Counted from the first letter of the stretch, positions 9,041-17,861 are shown. The stretch: DNA of 64,000 nucleotides from CAINVV01 sp037140615 (GCA_037140615.1 JBAXED010000001.1:48767-112766), one strand, 5' to 3'. Made by a program: numbers and translations. Notes: generated from the sequence alone by a model not told the origin.

Positions 9041-9958
9041 AGTCATCATTAAGGATTGATCCGTCATCGGGGATAAAGATAGATTGGAATCGTCTACATA
9101 GTGAAAGTTGTACTCTATTCCTATCTTGGAATAAAAAATCCCCGCATTCAAAAGAATTGATTTTCTGGCTGAATCAAAATGGTTAAATATGCCCTCCCTT
9201 GAAAGAGCAATTGCTTTTGAACCAATATTTAGATCAACATTTTTACTGGCAGCATAATCCATATTGAATTCCAGGATTCCATTAAATCCGGATTCAAAAC
9301 CCTGACGATGACCAGTTAGATTATTCATTACCTGAAACTTGTTGTTAAAAGTTTGTTGAAAAGAATATCCAATTCCATAGGTTAAATCCCACTTTAACTT
9401 ATCTTCCTTTTGATAAGAATGGTGCTTTTGACCAAGGAATAGTGTCTGGTAGAGAAACAACGGATCACAAAACCCACTCGGATTATTCTGTATTGAACCT
9501 TTTCCCAAATATGTTTCGGCTGTGGTCTCTAAAAACAAACGAATGGCGGGCCTTTTTACAAGCGGAATCGAAGGAGTCAATGACAGAATAAATGCATCCT
9601 TAATTTTTTCAGCATTTTCACCACTCTTCTTGGATTGACCGTACTGTGCGAAAATTGAAGAGCTAAAATCAAATTTCTCTCCCAGAAAATCGATGTTACT
9701 GTTTAAAGTGCCTAGCCATTGTAAATTGGTCGATTTTTCTGATTCAGAATGGGTCATTCCAAGGGTCAAGCCAAGGCTTGGATGTATCTTAAAATGCCAT
9801 TTTGAGGAAGTACTATTTGCTTTGACGGTTTTTATGGAATCGAGTATTTCATGCGTATTTATTCCTAATTTTGCACTAAAACCCAATGCCGGGAAGATAA
9901 CAAGAATGAAAATTGAGACGAAATGAAGAAACTTTTTCTTGTCACTAATCATTTTCAT
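9029..9958 (-). CDS. Exported beta-barrel-like protein, possibly DUF3078-like
   Basis: A 309-residue protein starting at ATG 9958 (MKMISDKKK); the frame also has an upstream GTG at 9991 that would add a hydrophilic stretch before the signal peptide, so I prefer 9958. There is a clear N-terminal signal sequence (about residues 8-28). The rest alternates short hydrophobic and polar segments, with WLGTLNSNIDFLGEKFDFSS, KLKWDLTYGIGYSFQQTF, and an aromatic C-terminus (MMTLRF) typical of outer-membrane barrels. Phrases such as GFCDPLFLYQTLFLGQ recall DUF3078 proteins, but I am unsure. It is encoded 96 bp after a second secreted protein on the same strand. Confidence 0.6.
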   Translation of the reverse strand: MKMISDKKKFLHFVSIFILVIFPALGFSAKLGINTHEILDSIKTVKANSTSSKWHFKIHPSLGLTLGMTHSESEKSTNLQWLGTLNSNIDFLGEKFDFSSSIFAQYGQSKKSGENAEKIKDAFILSLTPSIPLVKRPAIRLFLETTAETYLGKGSIQNNPSGFCDPLFLYQTLFLGQKHHSYQKEDKLKWDLTYGIGYSFQQTFNNKFQVMNNLTGHRQGFESGFNGILEFNMDYAASKNVDLNIGSKAIALSREGIFNHFDSARKSILLNAGIFYSKIGIEYNFHYVDDSNLSLSPMTDQSLMMTLRF

Positions 9959-9991
9959 AGTTAAGATTTTTATAGATAAATAATTCTGCAC

Positions 9992-10029
9992 AAAGGGCAG
10001 AAAAAGATTTTCATCATTATCTGCCCTTT
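9992..10029. terminator. Inverted repeat between two secreted-protein genes (weak terminator candidate)
   Basis: AAAGGGCAG and CTGCCCTTT form a perfect 9-bp stem around a 20-base loop, 26 bp after the stop of the 10055-10516 gene. No U-tract follows on the minus strand, so it may attenuate or protect mRNA rather than terminate. Confidence 0.45.
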
Positions 10030-10054
10030 AGTTTATTATTTTCAGAATTAATTC

Positions 10055-10516
10055 TTATCTGGTACTTCCTGCACCTCTAACAGGATTTGAAACTGAGGTA
10101 CCTTTCACATCGAAAACAAAGCTGTTTCCTTCCATTACATAGTCACTTGGCAGAATGGTTAATTCATTAAATCCAAGCTGCTTAGCTACATCCTGACTTA
10201 ATCTTTGCGGTCTTTTGATGCTAACACTTTTGACCCCTTTCTCATTGGCAGCCATATCACCTAATCCTTTAGATAGGGTAACATAAAGTTTATCTCCCTT
10301 TACCTCAGCACTCCCTTCAATTACTTGGGCTGTTGAACCACCAGAAGAAGCTGAACGTAAAGATACATCAATGGTAACGCTGCAAATACCCCTACCAGCA
10401 CAATTACTGCCGTTTCCGATCACAACAGTAATTGTGACCCTGAAGGCTTGTGCTTCCTTAGCTTCCAGAAAATATATCGCCAAAAAAACCACCAGAATCA
10501 TTAAATACTTTTTCAT
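10055..10516 (-). CDS. Small secreted protein of unknown function
   Basis: A 153-residue protein with a standard signal peptide (hydrophobic core about residues 5-17, likely cut after AQA near 24). The mature part begins with a beta-rich segment containing a Cys pair (NCAGRGIC), then a Ser/Gly stretch, a VIEGSAEVKGDKLYVTLSKG strand pair, and a C-terminal tail. No lipobox. I do not recognise the family. It has its own strong promoter: TTTG at 10574 and TAGTTTTG at 10546, minus strand. It may be co-transcribed with the barrel-like gene downstream, with a 9-bp stem between them. Confidence 0.65.
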   Translation of the reverse strand: MKKYLMILVVFLAIYFLEAKEAQAFRVTITVVIGNGSNCAGRGICSVTIDVSLRSASSGGSTAQVIEGSAEVKGDKLYVTLSKGLGDMAANEKGVKSVSIKRPQRLSQDVAKQLGFNELTILPSDYVMEGNSFVFDVKGTSVSNPVRGAGSTR

Positions 10517-10545
10517 AATAATTAAGATTAAATAAATATAAATTT

Positions 10546-10577
10546 CAAAACTAATTTTTATTTTTATTTATTCCAAA
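10546..10577 (-). promoter_or_regulatory. Bacteroidota-type promoter of the 10055-10516 gene
   Basis: On the minus strand TTTG (10574-10577), a 20-bp spacer, then TAGTTTTG (10546-10553). This is the best two-part TTTG/TAnnTTTG match in the left half of the window, 29 bp upstream of the ATG. Confidence 0.7.
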
Positions 10578-10604
10578 TTAAAATAATAAAATATTTAAAG
10601 AGTT

Positions 10605-11516
10605 TTAAAACAATCCTTCAATCGAAAGATACTTCTCCCCACTGTCATAAACAAAGGTCAGAATCGTTGAACCCTTAGGAATTTCGGGTAACTTCTGGGC
10701 CACTGCAGCCAATGAGGCACCCGATGAAATACCGACAAAAAGTCCTTCTTCTCTGGCGGCTCTTTTCGTATAGGCAAAGGCATCTCCCTTTTCTACCTTA
10801 ATGACTCCATCCAGAAGTTCTACTTTCAGGTTTTTAGGAATAAAACCTGCCCCAATGCCCTGGATCGGGTGCGGACCGGGAGCTCCACCGCTAATCACAG
10901 GTGATGCTTGAGGTTCTACTGCAAATACCTTCAAGTTTGGAAACTTCTGTTTCAGAATTTTTGCAACACCTGAAATATGTCCACCTGTACCAACACCTGT
11001 GATGAGGTAATCAATGCCATTGGGAAAATCTGCCAAAATCTCAGCTGCTGTATGATTTTCATGAGCTGCAATGTTAGAAGGATTATCAAATTGCATTGGA
11101 ATCCAAGAGTTCGGAGTTGCTTCGGCAAGTTCAGTTGCCTTGGCTATGGCACCTTTCATTCCAAACTCTCTGGGCGTCAGTACCAGTTCTGCTCCATAAG
11201 CAATCAGAATGCTACGGCGCTCGACAGACATCGAATCTGGCATGGTTAAAATAAGCTTGTATCCCTTAACGGCTGCCACCAAAGCAAGACCGATACCGGT
11301 ATTCCCGGAAGTCGGTTCAATGATTATGCTTCCCTTCTTGAGAATCCCACTCTTCTCTGCATCTTCTACCATCGACAATGCAATACGGTCCTTTATGCTA
11401 CCTCCTGGATTGGCTTTCTCCAATTTTGCATAAACATTATAATCAGCGGAATAGATTCGGTTGATTCGCACATGTGGCGTATTCCCTATTGTCTGTAAAA
11501 TATTATCTGCCTTCAT
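10605..11516 (-). CDS. cysK: O-acetylserine (thiol)-lyase / cysteine synthase
   Basis: PLP enzyme making cysteine from O-acetylserine and sulfide. The 303 residues have the PLP lysine Lys42 in NPGGSIKDR, the phosphate/substrate loop PTSGNTGIG, the GVGTGGHISG phosphate cup and the C-terminal GISSGAS. The length fits CysK. The start is ATG 11516. Upstream is an alternating GGTAT/ATACC half-site array (11570-11592) that may be an operator. No cysE neighbour is visible. CysK rather than CysM is a length-and-motif judgement. Confidence 0.93.
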   Translation of the reverse strand: MKADNILQTIGNTPHVRINRIYSADYNVYAKLEKANPGGSIKDRIALSMVEDAEKSGILKKGSIIIEPTSGNTGIGLALVAAVKGYKLILTMPDSMSVERRSILIAYGAELVLTPREFGMKGAIAKATELAEATPNSWIPMQFDNPSNIAAHENHTAAEILADFPNGIDYLITGVGTGGHISGVAKILKQKFPNLKVFAVEPQASPVISGGAPGPHPIQGIGAGFIPKNLKVELLDGVIKVEKGDAFAYTKRAAREEGLFVGISSGASLAAVAQKLPEIPKGSTILTFVYDSGEKYLSIEGLF

Positions 11517-11569
11517 GATCCAAATTTTAAAAATTGTTTAACTACCGGCAAATATCACACTACTTTATA

Positions 11570-11592
11570 GGTATTGAAATACCTTATTTAGG
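11570..11592. promoter_or_regulatory. Possible operator upstream of cysK (GGTAT/ATACC half-sites)
   Basis: GGTATTGAAATACC (11570-11583) is a perfect 6+6 palindrome with a 2-bp spacer; a third half-site GGTAT follows at 11591 after TTATTTA. It lies 54-80 bp upstream of the cysK start. The regulator is unknown. Confidence 0.4.
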
Positions 11593-11608
11593 GTATATTT
11601 TGGAAGGA

Positions 11609-11699
11609 GTGATGAGTTATGAGTTATGAGTTTTGGGATAAGTGATAGCTTTGATCAATGCGTTCTTCACTTTAACTTTTAGCCTTTAGCCTTTACTTG
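11609..11699. repeat. Heptamer-repeat cassette at the 3' end of mnmA
   Basis: On the plus strand the left arm has GAGTTAT heptamers (about 11613-11635) and the right arm is pyrimidine-rich. Read in the mnmA direction, the right arm is AAAGGCT AAAGGCT AAAAGTT AAAGTGA and contains the mnmA stop codon. The arms are only loosely complementary. Confidence 0.7.
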
Positions 11700-12874
11700 A
11701 TAACGCCAGATCCTATCAATTCTGGTCCATCATACCATGCGGCAAACTGTCCCGAAGTAATACCCCTCTGTTCGTGATCGAATAAGAAATATGCTCCTGT
11801 GTCTTCCATGATCATTGTCGCCCTTTCGAGGGGCTGACGGTAGCGAATTCTTACCAGGAATCTGAACTCCTCGCCTGGGTTTAAAGACCGGTCGGTGCGA
11901 ATCCAATGCAACTCTTCCTTTGAAACAAAAAGTCCGGGCCGGTACAATCCCGGATGTTCTTTCCCTTCTCCTACGTACACAATATTTCGTATAACATCAA
12001 TGGCAAGCACAAACAAAGGTTCAACAAAACCGCCAATGTTTAATCCCTTTCGTTGGCCGATGGTATAGAAATGAGCACCGTTGTGTTCCCCGATAACGGT
12101 TCCTTGCCAGGGTTTAAATGGGAAGGGAGTAGTCAACAAAGGCAAATTCTCCCTGCTTCTATCTATGATTCTCTTTTTAGCAGAAAAATCAGATGAAATA
12201 AGGATGACATTTCCCTTTTTAGGTTCCAGCTGTTGCTGGAGGAATACTGGCAAATCCACTTTGCCCACGAAACAGATCCCTTGAGAATCCTTGCGCTCAG
12301 CGGTAATCAGCCCTTGTTCACGAGCAATCTCACGTACGTCAGGTTTCAAAAGATGTCCGATTGGGAAAAGGGATTTTGACAACTGGTATTGGTTAAGCTG
12401 ACAAAGAAAATAGCTCTGATCCTTGTTCGGATCCACCCCTTCAAGCAGACCATAGATGACTTTACCATCTATTTCCGTTATAGTTTTCCTGCAATAGTGA
12501 CCGGTTGCTACGTAGTCAGCTCCCAATTCAATGGCTTTCTGAAGAAATATATCAAATTTTATCTCTCTGTTGCACAACACATCCGGATTAGGCGTTCGCC
12601 CTTTCTCATATTCGGCAAACATATAATCGACAACCCGGGTCCGGTAAAAATCAGAGAGGTCAACGATATGAAAAGGAATATCAAGTTTTTTGGCAGTCAT
12701 CTCCGCGAAAATCACATCATCCTCCCAGGTACATTCTGCAGTCAATGTTCCTGTAGTCTCCTTCCAGTTGATCATGAAAAGGCCGAAAACATCGTATCCC
12801 TGTTCTTTTAAAAGGTAGGCCGCAACGCTTGAATCGACGCCACCAGACAGACCTATGCACACTTTATTACCCAT
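11693..12874 (-). CDS. mnmA: tRNA-specific 2-thiouridylase
   Basis: Thiolates U34 of tRNA for Lys, Glu and Gln using ATP and a persulfide donor. The 393 residues have the PP-loop GLSGGVDSSVAA, first catalytic Cys in NPDVLCNREIKF, ATGHYCRK, DQSYFLCQL, and second catalytic Cys in DSQGICFVGK, then the C-terminal barrel with YTIGQRKGL. I start at ATG 12874 (MGNKV) because the residues before it come from a TTG. It is divergent from hydE, and the 76-bp shared upstream region carries promoters for both. The stop codon lies in a heptamer-repeat arm. Confidence 0.95.
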   Translation of the reverse strand: MGNKVCIGLSGGVDSSVAAYLLKEQGYDVFGLFMINWKETTGTLTAECTWEDDVIFAEMTAKKLDIPFHIVDLSDFYRTRVVDYMFAEYEKGRTPNPDVLCNREIKFDIFLQKAIELGADYVATGHYCRKTITEIDGKVIYGLLEGVDPNKDQSYFLCQLNQYQLSKSLFPIGHLLKPDVREIAREQGLITAERKDSQGICFVGKVDLPVFLQQQLEPKKGNVILISSDFSAKKRIIDRSRENLPLLTTPFPFKPWQGTVIGEHNGAHFYTIGQRKGLNIGGFVEPLFVLAIDVIRNIVYVGEGKEHPGLYRPGLFVSKEELHWIRTDRSLNPGEEFRFLVRIRYRQPLERATMIMEDTGAYFLFDHEQRGITSGQFAAWYDGPELIGSGVIK

Positions 12875-12938
12875 GATCAACTTTTATGTCGTAAAAATAG
12901 TGCTTTTGCTGGCAATTCAACAAAAACAGACAATTGTG

Positions 12939-12946
12939 TATCTTTG
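12939..12946 (+). promoter_or_regulatory. Predicted -7 box for hydE
   Basis: TATCTTTG, a full TAnnTTTG match, ends 4 bp before the ATG at 12951. The start site of transcription would fall on or next to the start codon, suggesting a leaderless mRNA. Confidence 0.6.
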
Positions 12947-12950
12947 CAGT

Positions 12951-14045
12951 ATGCTCACGGTGAAAGAAATCATAGAACAGAAGATATTTTCCAGAGAAAA
13001 CCTCATTACGCTGCTTCGAGCGGAAGGGTCAGATGGATTGATGCTATTAAAGATTGCCGGAGAGCAGAAATTGAATCTTGTTGGCAATAAAGTCTATCTG
13101 AGAGGACTCATTGAGCTTTCCAACATTTGCGAAAAGGACTGTTTCTATTGTGGAATTCGCAAGTCAAACAAAAATATACACCGTTACAATCTTTCTGATG
13201 AGGAGGTATTGAAAGCTGCCCGTTTTGCCTTTCAAGAAAAATTTGGCTCCATTGTCGTCCAATCGGGAGAGGTCACAAATGAAATTTTCGTATCAAGAAT
13301 TGAACGACTAGTATTACAGATTAAAGAGTTAAGTGCAAATAAACTAGGAATAACACTTTCATTTGGCGAACAAACTGAATCAGTATACCAACGTTGGTTT
13401 GCAGCAGGAGCTCACCGATATCTTCTGCGTATCGAAAGTAGTAATTCGGAATTATACTCAAAGCTTCATCCAAGCGATGGACATCACACTTATGAGCAGC
13501 GATTAAATGCCCTCAATCTATTAAAGAAAATAGGTTACCAAACTGGTACCGGAGTGATGATAGGATCTCCTGGACAAACCATTGAGGATTTGGCAGATGA
13601 TTTGCTGTTTTTTAGGAATTTTGACATTGCAATGGTGGGAATGGGCCCATTTATTGAGCACAACGATACACCATTTAATAAACCGGCTACTGGTTCTCTT
13701 CCATTAGCCGGTCGATTTAATTTAACCCTGAAAATGGTCGCCATTTTGCGTTTGATGATGCCAGACATTAACATCGCAGCAACTACTGCATTGCAAGCTA
13801 TTGATCCGCTAGGAAGAGAAAAAGCTGTTAAGGCAGGGGCTAATATCATCATGCCCAATATCACTCCAGGTAGTTATCGCAACAACTATCTTCTATACAA
13901 CAACAAACCTTGCACAGACGAAGAACCTGAACAGTGTGCAGGTTGCCTTGACGCCAGACTGGCATTGGCCGACTGTGAAATAGGCTATGGTGAGTGGGGC
14001 GATTCAATCCATTTCAAGCAAGGTTATAACCTTACAAAACATTAA
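12951..14045 (+). CDS. hydE: [FeFe]-hydrogenase maturation radical SAM protein HydE
   Basis: Radical SAM enzyme that contributes to building the dithiolate-bridged di-iron subcluster of [FeFe]-hydrogenase. The 364 residues have the CxxxCxxC motif ICEKDCFYCGIRK, GSIVVQSGEV, a TIM-barrel middle, PSDGHHTYEQR, and the HydE-like C-terminus IIMPNITPGSYRNNY. Length and the MPN-ITP block separate it from BioB. I start at ATG 12951 rather than further upstream because a promoter box directly precedes it. No hydF, hydG or hydrogenase gene lies in the window, so its partners must be elsewhere. The 3' end overlaps the convergent GNAT gene by 4 bp. Confidence 0.85.
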   Translation: MLTVKEIIEQKIFSRENLITLLRAEGSDGLMLLKIAGEQKLNLVGNKVYLRGLIELSNICEKDCFYCGIRKSNKNIHRYNLSDEEVLKAARFAFQEKFGSIVVQSGEVTNEIFVSRIERLVLQIKELSANKLGITLSFGEQTESVYQRWFAAGAHRYLLRIESSNSELYSKLHPSDGHHTYEQRLNALNLLKKIGYQTGTGVMIGSPGQTIEDLADDLLFFRNFDIAMVGMGPFIEHNDTPFNKPATGSLPLAGRFNLTLKMVAILRLMMPDINIAATTALQAIDPLGREKAVKAGANIIMPNITPGSYRNNYLLYNNKPCTDEEPEQCAGCLDARLALADCEIGYGEWGDSIHFKQGYNLTKH

Positions 14046-14581
14046 TTCTTATTGTTTTGTAAATAAACACGGTCTTGAAAGAAATCTATTGAACTCCGTA
14101 GAATTTCTGCCTCCCAATCAGACTTATCAGAAAAAAGGAACATCGGCACCAAAGATTCACCTTTCCGATATGGAGGTTGATTATAATATACTGGCAAACT
14201 GCTGAATCCCGAACCTTGATAAAAGTTAACTCTCAGGTTACTAGCCTCGTCAAAAGGAATTTCTACTTCCAGCAATATGGGATTGCCCTCCTTTTGCAAC
14301 TGCTTCAATACCACTCTTCCAATACCCTTTTTTCGATGACAAGGATAAATGGCCAAATGTTCGATATACAGGAACCCATTAAACTTCCAAAATACAACAA
14401 ACCCAACTACAACCTCATCCACTAAAATGGCAGAAAAATACATATCAGGATTGTTCAGCATCCTTGTAAGATCACTAGTATTTCTGCGTTCTTCAGGGGG
14501 AAAAGCAATCACATAGAGATCCAAAAGACATTTAAGGTTTTTATGCGAGCCTGACTGGATTCTCTCTAAAAAAAGGTTCAT
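14042..14581 (-). CDS. GNAT-family N-acetyltransferase
   Basis: A 179-residue protein with the GNAT fold. YFSAILVDEVVVGFVVFW forms strands 2-4, FLYIEHLAIYPCHRKKGIG is motif A with the acetyl-CoA pyrophosphate loop HRKKGIG, then NFYQGSGFSSLP is motif B. The substrate cannot be told; the early AFPPEERR motif is shared with a common Bacteroidota GNAT group. Stand-alone gene, convergent with and overlapping hydE by 4 bp. A near-consensus box (TATCTTTA on the minus strand, near 14600) lies upstream. Confidence 0.85.
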   Translation of the reverse strand: MNLFLERIQSGSHKNLKCLLDLYVIAFPPEERRNTSDLTRMLNNPDMYFSAILVDEVVVGFVVFWKFNGFLYIEHLAIYPCHRKKGIGRVVLKQLQKEGNPILLEVEIPFDEASNLRVNFYQGSGFSSLPVYYNQPPYRKGESLVPMFLFSDKSDWEAEILRSSIDFFQDRVYLQNNKN

Positions 14582-14648
14582 ATCACACAGTTTGAACTAA
14601 AGATAAATATGATTTACCATCAGGCGTTTACCTTACAAGTCAGATTTT

Positions 14649-15512
14649 CTAAGGCCTGTAAGTTTTACTCATCGATGAAGGGGTAACAAGCACAAAATCT
14701 CCTAAACCTTCGTTTTCTTTTAGCAGATCAGCGATAGAATCCTGTTCCGTTGAACCAATGGTGACAATTTTCAGATCGGGTCTCGCTTGCTTCAAATACC
14801 ATTCAATCGCTGTATGGTTGTCGCTATGATAGGACCCATTGTAATGAATGAATGTTTGTCCGGCAGAAAGATTTTTCAAAATAAACCAGGCCATCGTAGC
14901 ATCTTTAATCGCCTGTGATTTAGGCAGGTTTTCCCCGCCGTGACCTTTGGCAGCAGCGAAGATATCAGCGTAACACTTCAAAGTCTTATCATAAGCAATG
15001 GGAAGTGGAGCAATCCACCTTTTAGCTTCAGGCTCAATGCTATCTAATTTTTCTAAACCTTTGGTATAGACCATATTGGCATATCTCCTGGGGACATTGG
15101 TTGCGATGAACCTTAGTTTATTCTTTTTGGCAAAATCCAGCAATGGCTTATAATCACTAGGGAAATTGGTCCAAAGCTTGCATTCATCTTTGAATGTTTT
15201 TTCAGTCAATGATCCGTTTAAATATTCGTTGACTACTATCTGATCATCCGATTCAAACATTTCGGCACCCAGAACCAGATTTTCCTTTTTTGAATCGTAC
15301 AATTCTTTGGTAAGTTCTTGCTCCAACCAATGATTAATTGGGTTATCGTGCTGCTCTCCAAATAGAATAACATCAGCCTCAAGGGCCTTTTCAAGCATCT
15401 TTGAATAATGACACTCTTTTCCTTTTGAATCAAAAATCATATAGGCATTCTTATCTGATTTAAAGGCAAGCAACAATACCCCAACAACTACAATGACAAT
15501 AGCTTTATGCAT
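14649..15512 (-). CDS. ChaN/EreA-like exported protein (haem-uptake family)
   Basis: A 287-residue protein with an N-terminal hydrophobic segment (about residues 3-17) followed by the ChaN-type core: DVILFGEQHDNPINHWLEQEL, LVLGAEMFESDDQ, LRFIATNVPRRYA, FIHYNGSYHSDNHTAIEWYL. The conserved GE-H and H-S-H residues are the features of the ChaN/Tiki superfamily; ChaN of Campylobacter binds haem, but whether this protein does is inference. No lipobox Cys is seen, so it is probably membrane-anchored or periplasmic rather than a lipoprotein. It has its own -7 box at 15538-15545. Confidence 0.8.
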   Translation of the reverse strand: MHKAIVIVVVGVLLLAFKSDKNAYMIFDSKGKECHYSKMLEKALEADVILFGEQHDNPINHWLEQELTKELYDSKKENLVLGAEMFESDDQIVVNEYLNGSLTEKTFKDECKLWTNFPSDYKPLLDFAKKNKLRFIATNVPRRYANMVYTKGLEKLDSIEPEAKRWIAPLPIAYDKTLKCYADIFAAAKGHGGENLPKSQAIKDATMAWFILKNLSAGQTFIHYNGSYHSDNHTAIEWYLKQARPDLKIVTIGSTEQDSIADLLKENEGLGDFVLVTPSSMSKTYRP

Positions 15513-15537
15513 TTTTTAAACATTTAAAATTGATCCT

Positions 15538-15545
15538 CAAATATA
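15538..15545 (-). promoter_or_regulatory. Predicted -7 box for the ChaN-like gene
   Basis: TATATTTG on the minus strand, a full TAnnTTTG match, 25 bp upstream of the ATG at 15512. Confidence 0.5.
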
Positions 15546-15668
15546 TCATTTACATTTAATTATTTTTCGCCTGAAAATTGTTTAGTTTGGATAACAATTC
15601 ATAACTTCGTTTTCGCTGGAGTATTTGCCAGGTATACTGTTGACCCAAATCTTTCAAATCGATCTGTT

Positions 15669-17831
15669 ATGTCACATTTCTTTCGAAGGTTAATAAAAAG
15701 AAGCTCTATCGAATACCGATTGATTCTGGCATTTCTTCCTATGATCGTTGTGATGATAATCTTAGACCATTTTATTGACCAACAGGTTTTCGTATACAAT
15801 CAAGGTTGGTTGGTAAGTGCATTAATAAAATTTGCAATTGGCATCCCACTAGTTGGAATTGTTGTCTATTTGCTGGCAATGATACTTGATCGCAAACTTT
15901 CAAAAACAAAATTGGCACTCGAAAAAAGTGAAGAGAGATTTCGAACCATTTTTGAGAACAACACCTCTGCGACACTTATTCTGGAAACCAATAAGACGGT
16001 ATCAATGGTCAATGATGCCTATTGTAAAATGACCGGCTATTCCCAGGAGGAAGTTGTGGGTAAAAGCTGGACTATTTTGATTCCAGATTTTGAACTTGAG
16101 CGTCTTTCGGAGTACAACAGATTAAGGCTTCAAAATTCACCGGATATCCCTGACAATTATGAATTTCAATTCAAGAAAAAGAATGGAGAGATAAGGTTTG
16201 GAATCATGTCAGTATTTTATGACAAAATCATCAACCAGATTGTCACCTCTGTGATGGACATTACGGAAAGGAAACAAATGGAGGTATCGCTCAGGGAAAG
16301 TGAAGAGAAGTACCGTAAGTTGATTGAGATACAAGGTGAAGGATTTGGCATTGTCAACTCTGAGGAAAGGTTCATCTTTAGCAATCCTGCAGCGGACAAA
16401 ATATTGGGCGTTCCAATAGGTAGTTTGGTGGGCAGAAAAATGGATGAATTTGTGAGCAATGAAACTTTTGATAAGATCAGGAGACAGACAATGATCCGGC
16501 AGGAGGGAAATCAAAGTACCTATGAAATGGAGTTTATTCGCGCTGACGGAGAAAAAAGGGTCATGCTTGTCACAGCTACACCTACCTTTAATGCCAATGG
16601 AGAATTTGAAGCCACACTGGGAATATTCCTTGACATTACAGACCGGAAGCTAATAGAAGATGAGCTAAAGAATAATGAATCTGAACTTAAAGCCCTCAAC
16701 ACAACCAAAGACAAACTCTTTTCAATTATCGCCCATGATCTAAGGGGTCCAATTGGTACTTCTGCCGATTTGCTTGATGTACTGATGGAAAGTTATGACA
16801 GCTTTAGCAATGATGAGCAACTTAGGATGCTCGATATTTTAAAGAATTCTGCAAAATCGACTTTCAATTTATTGGAAACACTGTTAAACTGGGCCATTAT
16901 CCAAACCGGTAACCTGGTTTTTAAACCGGAGCTATTTAACCTGACCAATTGCCTTGCTGGGGTTGTTGAGAGTTTCTCCCCTACTTCGCTTTCCAAGAAT
17001 ATCACATTACACTATGAGCTGGGGGACGATATTTTTAGTTTTGCAGATGCCAACATGATTCAGACTGTTTTCCGCAACCTGATAGGAAATGCCATCAAAT
17101 ACACTTTCAGAGGAGGAACAATAAAGGTAACTGCCATCGATCTGGGCTCAAAAATTGAGATTACCATTACTGACAACGGTGTTGGAATGGACGAGGAAAC
17201 CAGAATGAATCTATTTCTGCAGAATAAGACAAGTTCAAAATATGGGACAGAAAATGAAAAAGGTACCGGACTTGGTTTGGTTTTGTGCAAAGAATTTATA
17301 GAAAAACATGGCGGTCATATCCGTGTTGAGAGTGAAAAAGGGAAAGGCAGCAGTTTTATCTTTGATATTCCCAAAATTCAATCCCAAAGTGAATTTCCGG
17401 CCTCTCGCAAAGTCGAAGAAATTCTTATCAGAGGAAAATTCAACAATGAGCTAATCCTGATCGTCGAGGATGAAGACATCAATTATCAGGTACTATGCTC
17501 CATTTTGACGAGTATTAATCTGAAATTCGAGAGGGCAATTTCCGGCAATGAGGCTGTCAACATGTTTCTTCACAACAATTACAGTCTGATTTTAATGGAT
17601 GTTCAACTACCGGAGATGAATGGATGGGAAGCAACCATGAAAATCAGGGAAAATGATTCTCAGATTCCAATTGTTGCCGTAACGGCTTATGCTTCTGATC
17701 CCACCAGGAAAAAAAGCATGGATGCAGGATGCAATGATTTTGTTACCAAGCCTATCAACAAAGCAAAATTGATTCAAATAATTGACAAGCACCTCTCCAA
17801 AAATAAATCAAGCACTTTGCTTCAAAACTAA
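15669..17831 (+). CDS. Membrane hybrid histidine kinase (2TM-PAS-PAS-HisKA-HATPase-REC)
   Basis: A 720-residue sensor kinase. Two membrane helices (about residues 18-36 and 46-68) bracket a very short extracellular loop, so sensing is probably through the two PAS domains (about 90-205 and 210-335, ending ITERK and ITDRK). The HisKA phospho-site is His356 in SIIAHDLRGP; the ATPase has NLIGNAIKYTFRGG, ITDNGVGMD and GTGLGLVLCKEFIEKHGG; a C-terminal receiver has ILIVEDEDIN, phospho-acceptor Asp644 in ILMDVQLPEMNG, and KPI. There is no DNA-binding output and no neighbouring regulator, so it must act through a phosphotransfer protein or a regulator elsewhere. Confidence 0.93.
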   Translation: MSHFFRRLIKRSSIEYRLILAFLPMIVVMIILDHFIDQQVFVYNQGWLVSALIKFAIGIPLVGIVVYLLAMILDRKLSKTKLALEKSEERFRTIFENNTSATLILETNKTVSMVNDAYCKMTGYSQEEVVGKSWTILIPDFELERLSEYNRLRLQNSPDIPDNYEFQFKKKNGEIRFGIMSVFYDKIINQIVTSVMDITERKQMEVSLRESEEKYRKLIEIQGEGFGIVNSEERFIFSNPAADKILGVPIGSLVGRKMDEFVSNETFDKIRRQTMIRQEGNQSTYEMEFIRADGEKRVMLVTATPTFNANGEFEATLGIFLDITDRKLIEDELKNNESELKALNTTKDKLFSIIAHDLRGPIGTSADLLDVLMESYDSFSNDEQLRMLDILKNSAKSTFNLLETLLNWAIIQTGNLVFKPELFNLTNCLAGVVESFSPTSLSKNITLHYELGDDIFSFADANMIQTVFRNLIGNAIKYTFRGGTIKVTAIDLGSKIEITITDNGVGMDEETRMNLFLQNKTSSKYGTENEKGTGLGLVLCKEFIEKHGGHIRVESEKGKGSSFIFDIPKIQSQSEFPASRKVEEILIRGKFNNELILIVEDEDINYQVLCSILTSINLKFERAISGNEAVNMFLHNNYSLILMDVQLPEMNGWEATMKIRENDSQIPIVAVTAYASDPTRKKSMDAGCNDFVTKPINKAKLIQIIDKHLSKNKSSTLLQN

Positions 17832-17861
17832 GCTGGATAGTTGTTTGAATTTGTGAAAACA

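Noticed and set aside
12951..14045. Biotin synthase (BioB) as identity of the radical SAM gene
   Set aside because: Its CxxxCxxC surroundings and C-terminal MPNITP block match HydE, and the BioB [2Fe-2S] ligands are not visible.
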